A stretch of DNA of 64,000 nt, taken from the NCBI RefSeq assembly GCF_040096355.1, contig NZ_JBBMEX010000003.1, positions 124,001 through 188,000 on the forward strand. The letters run 5' to 3'. Shown piece after piece: positions 51,534 to 60,604 of this stretch (the stretch's first letter is position 1; the number at the start of each line of letters is the position of its first letter). Position numbers and translations under genes: made by a program. The notes beneath the pieces were generated by a model. The model had not been told where the DNA came from, did not search any database, and worked only from the letters and a program-made list of their open reading frames with translations. This DNA comes from Maccoyibacter intestinihominis. Its GTDB lineage: Bacteria; Bacillota; Clostridia; Lachnospirales; Lachnospiraceae.

Positions 51534-52039
51534 TATGGAATCTGCCTCCTTTGCTGCACAAGCTGTAATACTTCATATAATAAATTTCCATCATCAACAT
51601 ACATATTGTATGTTTTACTGCCAAACTGCAGTTCACAGGCATCTACATACGGAGTTACCGCTGTTAAATATCTATATGTTTTATCAAACCCCTTTTCAGA
51701 AGCTTGAAATACAATTCTCTGATTAGTCACATACAGGATTCCCCGATGCTGTACAAGCTCACCATGCTCAATAGGCTTCGCCACACCCACATTCCAACGA
51801 TTGCCTTTTAACAATCCCGGTGTACTGTGTCCCACATGCCGGTATTGCTTTACTACCTTGATTTCAAGGTTGATTGCTTTATCAATATAATGGATCTTCT
51901 CACCACGCTTGAGAAATAAGCTGTCTGTATTCAATATCGGTAATCTTCCTGCACGGATCTCATTCTTAGCCGCTGTAGGAAGTATGGAATTTATCTTAGG
52001 TGGCTGATTATTGCCAAATATTGCATCCAATAAGCCCAT
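51533..52039 (-). CDS. Bacterial PH-like domain protein
   Basis: A 168-residue protein starting MGLLDAIFGNNQPPK. Residues 45-150 have the pattern of short bacterial PH/GRAM-like proteins: FLKRGEKIHYIDKAINLEI, a GxLY-type strand HRGILYVTNQRIVFQASEKG, and a closing LLYEVLQLVQ. Such domains bind peptides or membranes. The ATG at 52039 with AAAGAGGTGAT is chosen over a longer frame to 52105. It lies directly before the kinase gene, so it may connect signal input to the triad. Confidence 0.65.
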   Translation of the reverse strand: MGLLDAIFGNNQPPKINSILPTAAKNEIRAGRLPILNTDSLFLKRGEKIHYIDKAINLEIKVVKQYRHVGHSTPGLLKGNRWNVGVAKPIEHGELVQHRGILYVTNQRIVFQASEKGFDKTYRYLTAVTPYVDACELQFGSKTYNMYVDDGNLLYEVLQLVQQRRQIP

Positions 52040-52104
52040 ACATATCACCTCTTTCCTGTATTCTATCGTAATTTCGTTCTGTATGTGTCGCATCGCTAGC
52101 GACA

Positions 52105-53172
52105 TTATACCAGCTGATACTTAATCTTATTCTTTCTGCAATACTGCTCAGCAAAAGAACCAAAGGAGCATTGCACAATAAACATATCATCCGTTCCCGT
52201 AAAAGCATCCTGTCCGATCTGCTGTACACTGTCCGGAATTATAATAAAATCCAGATTGGAGCATCCGAAAAATGCTCGTTCACCAATCGCATTTAGACTT
52301 TCATGCAGCTCCACCTTCTTCAATCCACTACAATTCATAAACATCCGATCAGTTATCCTTGCAATATTATCCGGTATCTTAATATGCTCAAGCGATTTGC
52401 ATCCCGCCAATAACTCATCACCTATCCAAAATACACTCTTTGGAATATCAAGTGTCCGTAATCCGGTTCCTTTAAAGGCTGCATCTCCGATTGTCTTAAG
52501 CAGTATCGGCAATGAGATTGATTTTAAACTTTCGCAATTTTCAAATGCTGAGTTTTCAATCTCTTCTACGCTGACTGGCAATACCACCTGATGTAGTTTC
52601 TCACAGTCAGCAAATGCATTTAAACCTATATATTTAAAGCCTTCCGTCAGAATTGCCTCTTCTATAGAAGATTTGCTAAAACTGTTATCCGCAATCTCTA
52701 TAACATTTTCATTGCCAGACCTATTTTGAAATATAATCGTCTGATTCTTATCTCCACGGAATCCGATTACAGCCAGTCCGTTGCCTCTGCGACTTTTCTC
52801 ATAGACAAATAATTCTCCATATGATTTTCCCGAAGATGACTTATTATCTTTTATCGCCGGACCACCACCCTGCTTCTGCACTGATATGTCACAGGCTTTT
52901 CCAAGCACTTTATTACCATAACAAGAACACCATACTGACACGATCCAATCTGCATTCACTCTGCTGATGCCATAGTCATCCATCAACTGCTTCACATACC
53001 GGAAAGCAAATGTATTATTGAGCAGATTCGCCTTCTGAATATCCTGTGCAATTCCCATGTTGTATGCCATAAGAATCAGATTGATATTCTTTGCCTCTTC
53101 CGGAAATATATCTTTTACCAATGCAGTAAACTGTCGCTTATCATCTATTGAATTTTCATACTGTCGAAGCAT
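52105..53172 (-). CDS. BspA-type leucine-rich-repeat protein
   Basis: A 355-residue protein. The N-terminal ~100 residues are helical (possible J-like or adaptor domain; ILMAYNMGIAQDI). Residues 130-345 carry about seven LRR_5 repeats of the BspA/Treponema type, e.g. IGLNAFADCEKLHQVVLP and IGERAFFGCSNLDFIIIP. No signal peptide is seen, so it acts inside the cell, unlike most BspA proteins. Such repeats bind proteins; a sensor of a phage or host protein is a possible job. It is in the operon between brxL and the PH-like gene. Confidence 0.85.
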   Translation of the reverse strand: MLRQYENSIDDKRQFTALVKDIFPEEAKNINLILMAYNMGIAQDIQKANLLNNTFAFRYVKQLMDDYGISRVNADWIVSVWCSCYGNKVLGKACDISVQKQGGGPAIKDNKSSSGKSYGELFVYEKSRRGNGLAVIGFRGDKNQTIIFQNRSGNENVIEIADNSFSKSSIEEAILTEGFKYIGLNAFADCEKLHQVVLPVSVEEIENSAFENCESLKSISLPILLKTIGDAAFKGTGLRTLDIPKSVFWIGDELLAGCKSLEHIKIPDNIARITDRMFMNCSGLKKVELHESLNAIGERAFFGCSNLDFIIIPDSVQQIGQDAFTGTDDMFIVQCSFGSFAEQYCRKNKIKYQLV

Positions 53173-53211
53173 TGCTTCAAAATCCTGCTCAAAAATACCT
53201 AATCACCTTCT

Positions 53212-55293
53212 TTACTCTACGCCCAAGGCTTTATAAACTGCTTCTTCCGGAGAAGAATAGAATATCAGACTAAATGCTCCAACTAAATCAGAAGGTACAG
53301 TTCCAAGATCTGCTGCCGATGTAATTGGAAGAAGTACTTTCTTAGCTCCACTATCAAGGCACACCTGCAATGTACTTGCCAAATCTTCTACTTTAATAAG
53401 TGTTCCACCGATACTAATCTCACCAAGTACTGCAAGACTGCTGATTGGAGGCTTACTAAGTGCTGCCGATGAAATAGCAATCAGTGTAGGAAGTGCAAGA
53501 TTTCCCGTCATACCAAGTCCCTGCATATCCTGATAATTGATGATGTAATCCTTAGTTGTTGTACTGATATTTCCAGATATTGCATTACCATTAGCCTTCA
53601 GATAATTAAATGCTGTATTGGTAGCTTCCTTTGGCTCTTTTCCTGAACCAATACCTGTGCAAGTCAATTTTCCATTTCCCGGCATCATCTGTGTTTCCAG
53701 ACGATAGCAGCCTATCATTCCAGTCTTTGACTTTGATACTGTATATAAGCATCCCGGCTTGCCCATACCTTCAGGAATCATCTTGCCACCGCCCTGCTCC
53801 GGTACGGATACAAAATGCTCATCAAAACTGTCATTGTCTATGTATGAGAAGTTCACATCATAGAACTCCATTCCACCAATCTTCTTAAGCTGCTCTTTTA
53901 CTCGTCTACGAAGTTCAAGTGAAATATCCATAATCTCTGCAACTTCTTCCTTGCTGACTTCTCCATCCGGATAAATCAATTTGATAAATCCGGAAATCAG
54001 TTTACGAACAGCAATTGCATCTCTCTGATTTAAATTATTTCCCAATTTGAAATACTTCTCTGCTATATTGCTGTAATTATCCTTACGAAGCTCACGCATA
54101 AACTCTGATAGATAATCTGTGATAAATCCATAATCATTTGTAAATGAATCCGGTCTGTACTTAGGAATCTCCCAGCCCGGTATATATGCATGGAAACGGT
54201 CAAGGAAAGCAGTATCCGTACCCATTTCAGGCGGAAATGGGTCAAACAGGCTTGATGTCTTCTGCAAAGTCTCAACACTCTGATTGATATTACCTACAAA
54301 GACCATAGATGCCTTTGCCTGTATCTCAGCCTTGCCACGGGAAAATGCACCTGATGCCATGTATCCCTTCATAATCTGGATACCATCTTTATCCTTAAAC
54401 TTGATACCGGCAACCTCGTCAAATGCTACAACATCCCACATTCCGACAAGACCTACTGTATTGTTAGACATGTTATAAAACAGATTGGCAACTGTAGTCT
54501 GTCCTCCGGCAACAAGGATACTGTTTGGAGAAATCTGCTCATATATGTATGATTTACCTGTAGAACGAGGTCCTAATTCACACATATTAAAGTTGTTCTC
54601 AACAAGCGGAATCATACGGGCAATCAATAACCATTTAGCTCTGTCAGAAAGCTTGTCCGGCTCCATACCAGTAGAACGAAGCAGAATATCCATCCACTCT
54701 TCCTTTGTAAATGCCTTACGACCATTCTTTACCTCATCCATATCCACATGTGGCATCTGAATCGGTGTCAGCTTTCTGATACGGATAGGCTGTGTATTCT
54801 TCTTGTCTTCCTCGATAAACTCATAGTCAAGCTGGAGAATACACCAAATACCACCACAGAGCAGGCGGTCATAATCCTTCACATAGTCAGCACTGATAGG
54901 AATATTCTTAATTCCAAGATTAGAGAATGTTGCCTCATATCTGTCTTCCTTGGTATTGAGGACTACTGTAATCCTGTCAATAACTGTATAACTTCCTCTC
55001 TCTCGAAGGAGGGACAATATCTTCTGTGCTTCATCCGGGCGAACATAGTTATCACGCAGAATACGCTTCACATTGTCTACGCCCTCATCAATAATCTCCT
55101 GGTCGTCTGAATTACAGTACTGACCAAGAAGATATTCCAATACATAAACAGGTACATTGGCTCCTTCGCGGATTGACTTTGTTAAGTCCTTGCGAACAAT
55201 ACGTCCGTCATAGTATTGGCGGAGTTTCTGCTTTATAATTTCTCGTCTGTCATCGGTTTCTGATATATTGTTGTAATCATTTATTTCATCCAT
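53212..55293 (-). CDS. brxL: BREX Lon-like ATPase BrxL
   Basis: A 693-residue AAA+ protein of the BrxL family. The AAA+ core has Walker A CELGPRSTGKSYIYEQI near 240 and LVGMWDVVAFDEVAG (Walker B) near 285. A C-terminal Lon-like domain (about 575-690) has IAISSAALSKPPISS, the position of the Lon Ser-Lys region, and VLGEISIGGTLIKVEDLA. BrxL is a type 1 BREX signature and acts as a DNA-binding barrel in phage restriction. AGGAG precedes the ATG. It follows the DUF2971 gene and precedes the LRR gene by 39 bases. Confidence 0.92.
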   Translation of the reverse strand: MDEINDYNNISETDDRREIIKQKLRQYYDGRIVRKDLTKSIREGANVPVYVLEYLLGQYCNSDDQEIIDEGVDNVKRILRDNYVRPDEAQKILSLLRERGSYTVIDRITVVLNTKEDRYEATFSNLGIKNIPISADYVKDYDRLLCGGIWCILQLDYEFIEEDKKNTQPIRIRKLTPIQMPHVDMDEVKNGRKAFTKEEWMDILLRSTGMEPDKLSDRAKWLLIARMIPLVENNFNMCELGPRSTGKSYIYEQISPNSILVAGGQTTVANLFYNMSNNTVGLVGMWDVVAFDEVAGIKFKDKDGIQIMKGYMASGAFSRGKAEIQAKASMVFVGNINQSVETLQKTSSLFDPFPPEMGTDTAFLDRFHAYIPGWEIPKYRPDSFTNDYGFITDYLSEFMRELRKDNYSNIAEKYFKLGNNLNQRDAIAVRKLISGFIKLIYPDGEVSKEEVAEIMDISLELRRRVKEQLKKIGGMEFYDVNFSYIDNDSFDEHFVSVPEQGGGKMIPEGMGKPGCLYTVSKSKTGMIGCYRLETQMMPGNGKLTCTGIGSGKEPKEATNTAFNYLKANGNAISGNISTTTKDYIINYQDMQGLGMTGNLALPTLIAISSAALSKPPISSLAVLGEISIGGTLIKVEDLASTLQVCLDSGAKKVLLPITSAADLGTVPSDLVGAFSLIFYSSPEEAVYKALGVE

Positions 55294-55367
55294 AATTTAC
55301 ACTCCTAACTTACTTCAAAATTGATTTAAATACACATTTGAAAATATGCAAACTATCTACAAGAATT

Positions 55368-56327
55368 TCATATACGATATGATGATTGTGATTTTTTAAT
55401 TTCTATTTTATCCCCATCAAATCCATAAAATTGTAACAAATGATATATATCTAAAATATTAACTTTACAATTTGGTCCAGTAATCACTTCTTCGATAGGA
55501 AGATTATTTTTGTCAACATCAAATTTCAAATCCAAATATGGAATAATTCTTCCACTTTTCACCATAAATTCCATTCCATTTGGTATCAAGCTATAAATTT
55601 CTTTTTCACCAAATCTCAAATTCTTATTTTTCCAATTATAATATATATCCCATTCCGGATAATTTTTTCGTGTCTCTTCATCGTCTAATATTAAGCGCCA
55701 TTCTTCTTCACTTTTGTATTCTTTACCTTTTTGAAAAACTGATTCAAAAAGCAAGCATTCTTTCTGCAAATAAATCATATATGGCAAGCTGCTAGAATCA
55801 TCAATAAGTTTTTTTATCTCTCCATTTTCCATTGTTTGAATCATTCCATTATAAATTCGAGCCGCATACTCTTCTATTAATATATTATCTTTTGAATAGC
55901 CATAATTAACTTTTGAAAATTTAAAAGGATTTTTATTACCTAACTTTTGAAGCCATTCTATATTAAATCCTATTGCAATTCCTGTTCCTTTATCAGCATA
56001 TTCCCTCCACTGCCCTAATAAATCTCCCTTCTCTGAAAAACATGTTCCGAATAACATTTGATTTATATCATTGTTCATTTTATAAATCATTCTTTTAAGT
56101 ATAAAATCAAAAGACTCATCTACATCCATACCATATATTATCGTTTCAAAAAAATCTTCCCGTTTCCTATACTGATTTAATATTTCATTTTTCAAGTTGC
56201 TAAACAAAATCTTCATCTCTGCTTTATCATTTGAACTACATAGATCTGATAAGCGTAAAGTATGATTTTTTATAATATTTAAAAATGTTTCTACTGTGCA
56301 ATAATGATATACAATATTATTTTCCAT
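55368..56327 (-). CDS. DUF2971 protein
   Basis: A 319-residue DUF2971 protein. The N-terminal VYHYCTVETFLNIIKNHTL and SSNDKAEMKI are characteristic, with MLFGTCFSEKGDLLGQWREY and GTGIAIGFN in the middle. The function is unknown; members are common in defence islands. The ATG at 56327 has GGAG upstream and is preferred over 56348. It overlaps or nearly abuts the pglZ stop (17 bases). It is more AT-rich than pglZ and brxL, so it may be a late insertion. Confidence 0.82.
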   Translation of the reverse strand: MENNIVYHYCTVETFLNIIKNHTLRLSDLCSSNDKAEMKILFSNLKNEILNQYRKREDFFETIIYGMDVDESFDFILKRMIYKMNNDINQMLFGTCFSEKGDLLGQWREYADKGTGIAIGFNIEWLQKLGNKNPFKFSKVNYGYSKDNILIEEYAARIYNGMIQTMENGEIKKLIDDSSSLPYMIYLQKECLLFESVFQKGKEYKSEEEWRLILDDEETRKNYPEWDIYYNWKNKNLRFGEKEIYSLIPNGMEFMVKSGRIIPYLDLKFDVDKNNLPIEEVITGPNCKVNILDIYHLLQFYGFDGDKIEIKKSQSSYRI

Positions 56328-56344
56328 GACAATTTCTCCTAATA

Positions 56345-58891
56345 TCAAAATCCAAAATCATCCACAAACGCAATATCAATCATAAACTCATACTGCTGCA
56401 AGATATTCTTCTCATCATTTGCATCCGCCAACACAAGATAATACTTATCTCCATACTTATATTCTCTTGACTTCAATATAAACTTCTCATGGAAGGTTCT
56501 CTTCTCCGGTGCATCTTCCCTGCTATTAGCAATCATAGGCACATCAAATGAAATTTTTTCTCCATCTTCCATAGTAAAGTACGCAACAATACTTCGTGCT
56601 TTCATAGTGTCTGTGACTTTCTCTGTCTGAATGAAATCAAAGTATGTGATAAGATTTGTCACCTTACGAGTAACAGATGTCAGAACAACATCCACATAAT
56701 CGTATGCCACACCTCTGGTATTTGTGGTAAGTTCAATGACCGGTACTATCATCTCCTGCAAGGACGTACCGCCATGCACATAATTCTGTCCACCTCCGGC
56801 AACCTTGAAAATATCTGCTCCAACCGGTGTATCTACATAAAGTTTATTAAGGTACGCCATTGTTCTTGCCATGATTCCCTGCTCATTTACTGCATCTTCT
56901 GTAATAAGGAATCTCTTGTTTGTATAAAGGCATTTATCCTTTGGATATGATACCTTGTCAAACTCCTGTAATCTGTCTCTCTTATATAAGAAGCCATGAT
57001 CTGAGGTTATGAAAAACTTTGGTGCCGATACATAACCAGTCAGTTTCTTAACCAACTTATGTATCTCTTCTATCGCCTCTGCACAAGCATTGAATACCTC
57101 ATTCTCACTTGCTGGCTTGTCCCCTCTTGCATCCACCTGATTGTGATAGATGTACACGATATTCTTGCCCTGAATCAACTCCCTGATTCGTGCCTGATTT
57201 GCATTTGCTACTTCATCAAATGATAATGCCACATTATTTTCATTATAAGATTTCAGAATCTTATCCTTTTGCTCCATACTTGCACATGCCTGTCCATCAA
57301 CAGTCACATTCAAGCTTCCATCCACCTGCATCTCTTTATGTGGAAGCAGACTCGCCATTCCAACTGATGTAACAGAAGGCAGACAGCTAAGCATACACTC
57401 CATCTTTGGTGTACACTTCTCATCTAATTCCAATTTGCCAAAAAGTTCCCTTGCACACTCATACCGAAAAGCATCAGAAATAATCACAATGACTCTCTGT
57501 TTTCCATCGTAGCCTCTAAGATAATGCTTATAGAAGTTTTCCTGTTTAGGCAGGTCTGTAGCATTCATTACATCATTTGTGAAATTCTCATTCCACTTCG
57601 GTGTTATCTTCTGCAAATATGTATTCGCATAAATATTCTCTACTCTCTGTCTTACATCAGAGAATTTGTTGTTATCTTCAATCTGGTCATATGCATAATA
57701 AAACCATCTATAATATGAATCTATCAAATAAGACTCTTTCTGATAATTTGTAACCAATGTCTTAATATCACTTGAAAATTCCATAAGTGATACAGACTTC
57801 ATCATCAAATATGCATACTTGATAGTCGTATATTCATTCTTGTATCTTTCGCTATAATGATATGCCTTAGACATTCTCTGATCAGCTACCTGAGCAATAT
57901 TAAGTCCATCAATCTGTGCATCTAAAATCTCATCATTTAACTGTTCCAATGCCCAATCAATAATAATGTCATCTAACCCGGCAAAAGCATCACAAGCGAA
58001 AACGTCCGCCAACTGGAGAGAACTATCTTTTTTCTTCTCCACATCTTTCTTTAATCCATCCTGTATTCTTGTCACAAAACGCAGGGACTTATCTATTCTT
58101 TCTACCAGCTTGTCATAGGCATCCTGATAATTTACATTGTCCATGATATTACGGATAAAGACTACAACATCATTGCGTTTCTTAAGAATATAGGACCTCA
58201 TTGCTTCCGGTACAGTAGCTTTTAATGTAGATGATGCATATGTTAATATCATACAAGCAGACAAATCATCTATATTCGGCTTTTCAGATTTATATCCAAA
58301 GAATTTTTCGCAAAGTTCCCAGAACTTATCGGTCAATCCATTATCATCCAATGCCTTAAAATACTTCTCATTGTCACCGAGCATCATCTGCTTAACTACT
58401 TCCTCAAAATTTGGAGTCTTTACATCCGTGAGTACAGCAATCAAACCAATATCAATTGTCTGTGCATTGTAATGGTCAATTCCAAGCTCCTTGAACTTTT
58501 CAATACGATGCTTATTCTTCCAGAAATTAGCATACTGTGATAAATGCTCCTTAAAGCGATTATCAATGCCAATCTCCTGTGACATCTGTGATACTCTGTC
58601 AGTATAATAAGGTGTTGAGTAATAATACATATCTGCGAGAGGATTCTCTGCATCACTTGGCTTTGCAAAGGCTGCATAGACAAGATATTTACTCTCTCTA
58701 TCCTCTTCGTTTAATAGATACTTTGAATAGAGCCAGTTTGTACCATCAAGAATGTGCAGCTTTACATCACCAAGCTGCAGTTCCGATACCTCATCCTCGT
58801 ATTCACCTTTATCATCAAACCAGAATATGATTCTTGTCTCTGATTTGGCAAATTCTGTATTTAATTGATCCTGTATGTTCTGTAAATCCAT
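56345..58891 (-). CDS. pglZ: BREX-1 phosphatase-like protein PglZ (type A)
   Basis: An 848-residue PglZ. The N-terminal half is helical. The alkaline-phosphatase-like PglZ domain lies at about 465-720: VIVIISDAFRYECARELF (metal-binding Asp), SVTSVGMASLLPHKE (Thr/Ser nucleophile region), KFFITSDHGFLYKRDRLQEF (Asp-His). PglZ is a core component of all BREX types and interacts with PglX. Length and domain order match type A of BREX-1. GAAGGTG precedes the ATG. A hairpin and a cluster of repeats lie in the 168 bases upstream. Confidence 0.93.
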   Translation of the reverse strand: MDLQNIQDQLNTEFAKSETRIIFWFDDKGEYEDEVSELQLGDVKLHILDGTNWLYSKYLLNEEDRESKYLVYAAFAKPSDAENPLADMYYYSTPYYTDRVSQMSQEIGIDNRFKEHLSQYANFWKNKHRIEKFKELGIDHYNAQTIDIGLIAVLTDVKTPNFEEVVKQMMLGDNEKYFKALDDNGLTDKFWELCEKFFGYKSEKPNIDDLSACMILTYASSTLKATVPEAMRSYILKKRNDVVVFIRNIMDNVNYQDAYDKLVERIDKSLRFVTRIQDGLKKDVEKKKDSSLQLADVFACDAFAGLDDIIIDWALEQLNDEILDAQIDGLNIAQVADQRMSKAYHYSERYKNEYTTIKYAYLMMKSVSLMEFSSDIKTLVTNYQKESYLIDSYYRWFYYAYDQIEDNNKFSDVRQRVENIYANTYLQKITPKWNENFTNDVMNATDLPKQENFYKHYLRGYDGKQRVIVIISDAFRYECARELFGKLELDEKCTPKMECMLSCLPSVTSVGMASLLPHKEMQVDGSLNVTVDGQACASMEQKDKILKSYNENNVALSFDEVANANQARIRELIQGKNIVYIYHNQVDARGDKPASENEVFNACAEAIEEIHKLVKKLTGYVSAPKFFITSDHGFLYKRDRLQEFDKVSYPKDKCLYTNKRFLITEDAVNEQGIMARTMAYLNKLYVDTPVGADIFKVAGGGQNYVHGGTSLQEMIVPVIELTTNTRGVAYDYVDVVLTSVTRKVTNLITYFDFIQTEKVTDTMKARSIVAYFTMEDGEKISFDVPMIANSREDAPEKRTFHEKFILKSREYKYGDKYYLVLADANDEKNILQQYEFMIDIAFVDDFGF

Positions 58892-58909
58892 ATTTCACCT
58901 TCTAATCCA

Positions 58910-58932
58910 TTTGTGCAGATAGTCTGCACAAA
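58910..58932 (-). promoter_or_regulatory. Perfect hairpin upstream of pglZ
   Basis: TTTGTGCAGA pairs with TCTGCACAAA around a 3-base loop, ending 19 bases before the pglZ start codon. It has no T-run. It could be an operator or an mRNA-processing or attenuation site. Confidence 0.6.
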
Positions 58933-58958
58933 TATTTATATTCAGCCTATGCTAATTA

Positions 58959-59044
58959 GTGTCCGATAAATGTTCACTTATCGAACACTTTGTATCCGAT
59001 AGTCCGCAAAAGTGTCCGATAGTGTTCAATAAAGTGTTCGATAA
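58959..59044. promoter_or_regulatory. Cluster of GTGTYCGATAA repeats
   Basis: GTGTCCGATAA at 58959, its reverse complement TTATCGAACAC at 58978, GTGTCCGATA at 59012 and GTGTTCGATAA at 59034; TATCCGATAGT at 58993 is a weaker copy. The first two form an inverted repeat with an 8-base spacer. The cluster lies between pglZ and the wHTH-bearing AlbA_2 gene, so it may be a binding site for that protein. Similar repeats also occur by replication slippage near AlbA_2 genes. Confidence 0.55.
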
Positions 59045-59059
59045 GTAGCAATGTGACCA

Positions 59060-60538
59060 CTAAATCACATATTTAGTTGCCGGCCCATTTCCAATCTTCG
59101 TAATCAATCCTTTTTCTATCATCTTATCAAGCAATTTTCTAGCTCCTGTCTTTGACTTATAACCACCTATATCAGCGGCTTTTTGAGAAGAAATACTTCC
59201 ATTCTGCCTGATATACTCAAGTATTTTATCTTCTTTTGACAAAGCAATTGCTTCTGTTTGATTTGTATTTTCATTTCTGATATCAGCAGCACCAGGAATA
59301 TATACCACTTGTCCAACTTCGAGCTTTAATGTTACCCTGTCACTGCGCTCTGAGAAATCAAATTCTGGTTTCTTCCAATTTTGTTCTGCCCATGCTGTCA
59401 TAATCTTATCGACACCACTTCCGGCACGCTCACCGACATTTACAAAGCCAAACATCTTTAAGATATTCGGATTTCGTGGATCACTATTGCCACCTGCATA
59501 AAATTCTTCTTTTGTTACTCTGATAGTACCGGGATTGGAAATACTAAGTTCCTTACCCTTTTTAACCACAAGGATTCCTCGTCTGCCATAATAATTTGCA
59601 TGCGCCAGTGCATTTGCCAATGCTTCTTCCAATGCATCATGCACATCCACTCTGTCTACACGATATCCATCTCGTCTATTTGCAAACGGAACTGCTACAT
59701 CATCGTCCATTCTAGTGCGCACCTTGCAGAAGAAGTCATATATATTACCGCTCCAATCACCTTCGTTAGAATGTGTCCGGAATAACCAACGTACCGCTTT
59801 ATCATCGCATTCCTCACGATAATCCAGAAAATAATTAGGAAAAACTTCTGTAATGTGATAAGCCTCTCCAAAGAATAAAAGTCCTGCTATCGTTGGAGAT
59901 AATGTACCATTCTTATTCTTTGCTGCTGCCCTTAGTTTCATAAGGAACTCATCATTTTCAAGGGCATTCCAAGGATGTCCACTGTGAAGCTGTTCAAAAA
60001 TAATTCTATAGCCTTTTATCGTATCCTTATTCAGCACATCTAATCCGAACTCTTCCAGCACTTCCACATCACCAGATACATCTCTCTGGTCAGCAAACAT
60101 CGCACGGACTGCCTCTTCCGTACAAAGGAAGTCACCTTCATAATCTCTTTTATAAGTACCTTTCATTGGATCTGTCCCAATGTATACCGGCTTATCGTGC
60201 CTGTCTGCCGCAGGAACATCAATTCTTAATATTTTCTTTTCTCCGACAGTCACAGGTCTGACATGATGATTCAGTAAGATGTTCTTTGACACCTTATTCC
60301 TGTCATTCAATGTACTCCAAAAGTCTTTCTGATATTTTACAATCTGCTTATCTGTCAGTCCTTCAACAGTAAAAGAATCTCTGTGTTCCCTAATTCCAAG
60401 CAGAATCGTGCCACCATTGGTATTTGCAAAAGAAGAATAAGTCTCCCATATGCTCTCAGGAAGTCCACCTGTTGCCAGCTTGCATTCTCGCTCATGATCT
60501 TCGACAAGGTTCAATTCATTCAATATTTCATGCTTCAT
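59060..60538 (-). CDS. AlbA_2 (Schlafen-like) ATP-binding protein with C-terminal winged helix
   Basis: A 492-residue protein. An AlbA_2/Schlafen domain occupies about 8-125 (ECKLATGGLPESIWETYSSF, ANTNGGTILLGIRE). A GHKL-type HATPase_c_4 domain follows at about 280-400: ALEEALANALAHANYYGRRG (N box) and GFVNVGERAGSGVDKIM. The last ~70 residues are a winged helix (SSQKAADIGGYKSKTGARKLL). Such proteins are regulators or nucleic-acid-binding enzymes. AGGAGG precedes the ATG. It sits between the PD-(D/E)XK-like gene and pglZ and could control the operon through the repeats just downstream. Confidence 0.85.
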   Translation of the reverse strand: MKHEILNELNLVEDHERECKLATGGLPESIWETYSSFANTNGGTILLGIREHRDSFTVEGLTDKQIVKYQKDFWSTLNDRNKVSKNILLNHHVRPVTVGEKKILRIDVPAADRHDKPVYIGTDPMKGTYKRDYEGDFLCTEEAVRAMFADQRDVSGDVEVLEEFGLDVLNKDTIKGYRIIFEQLHSGHPWNALENDEFLMKLRAAAKNKNGTLSPTIAGLLFFGEAYHITEVFPNYFLDYREECDDKAVRWLFRTHSNEGDWSGNIYDFFCKVRTRMDDDVAVPFANRRDGYRVDRVDVHDALEEALANALAHANYYGRRGILVVKKGKELSISNPGTIRVTKEEFYAGGNSDPRNPNILKMFGFVNVGERAGSGVDKIMTAWAEQNWKKPEFDFSERSDRVTLKLEVGQVVYIPGAADIRNENTNQTEAIALSKEDKILEYIRQNGSISSQKAADIGGYKSKTGARKLLDKMIEKGLITKIGNGPATKYVI

Positions 60539-60604
60539 CTATAATAAAAAACCTCCTGCTTAAGATTTATTCACAACTTTTGTCCTTGCAAAAACTACCA
60601 ATTT

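Noticed and set aside
58959..59044. CRISPR array or iteron origin from the GTGTYCGATAA repeats
   Set aside because: Repeats are only 10-11 bases, in mixed orientation and irregularly spaced, with no cas or rep gene nearby.
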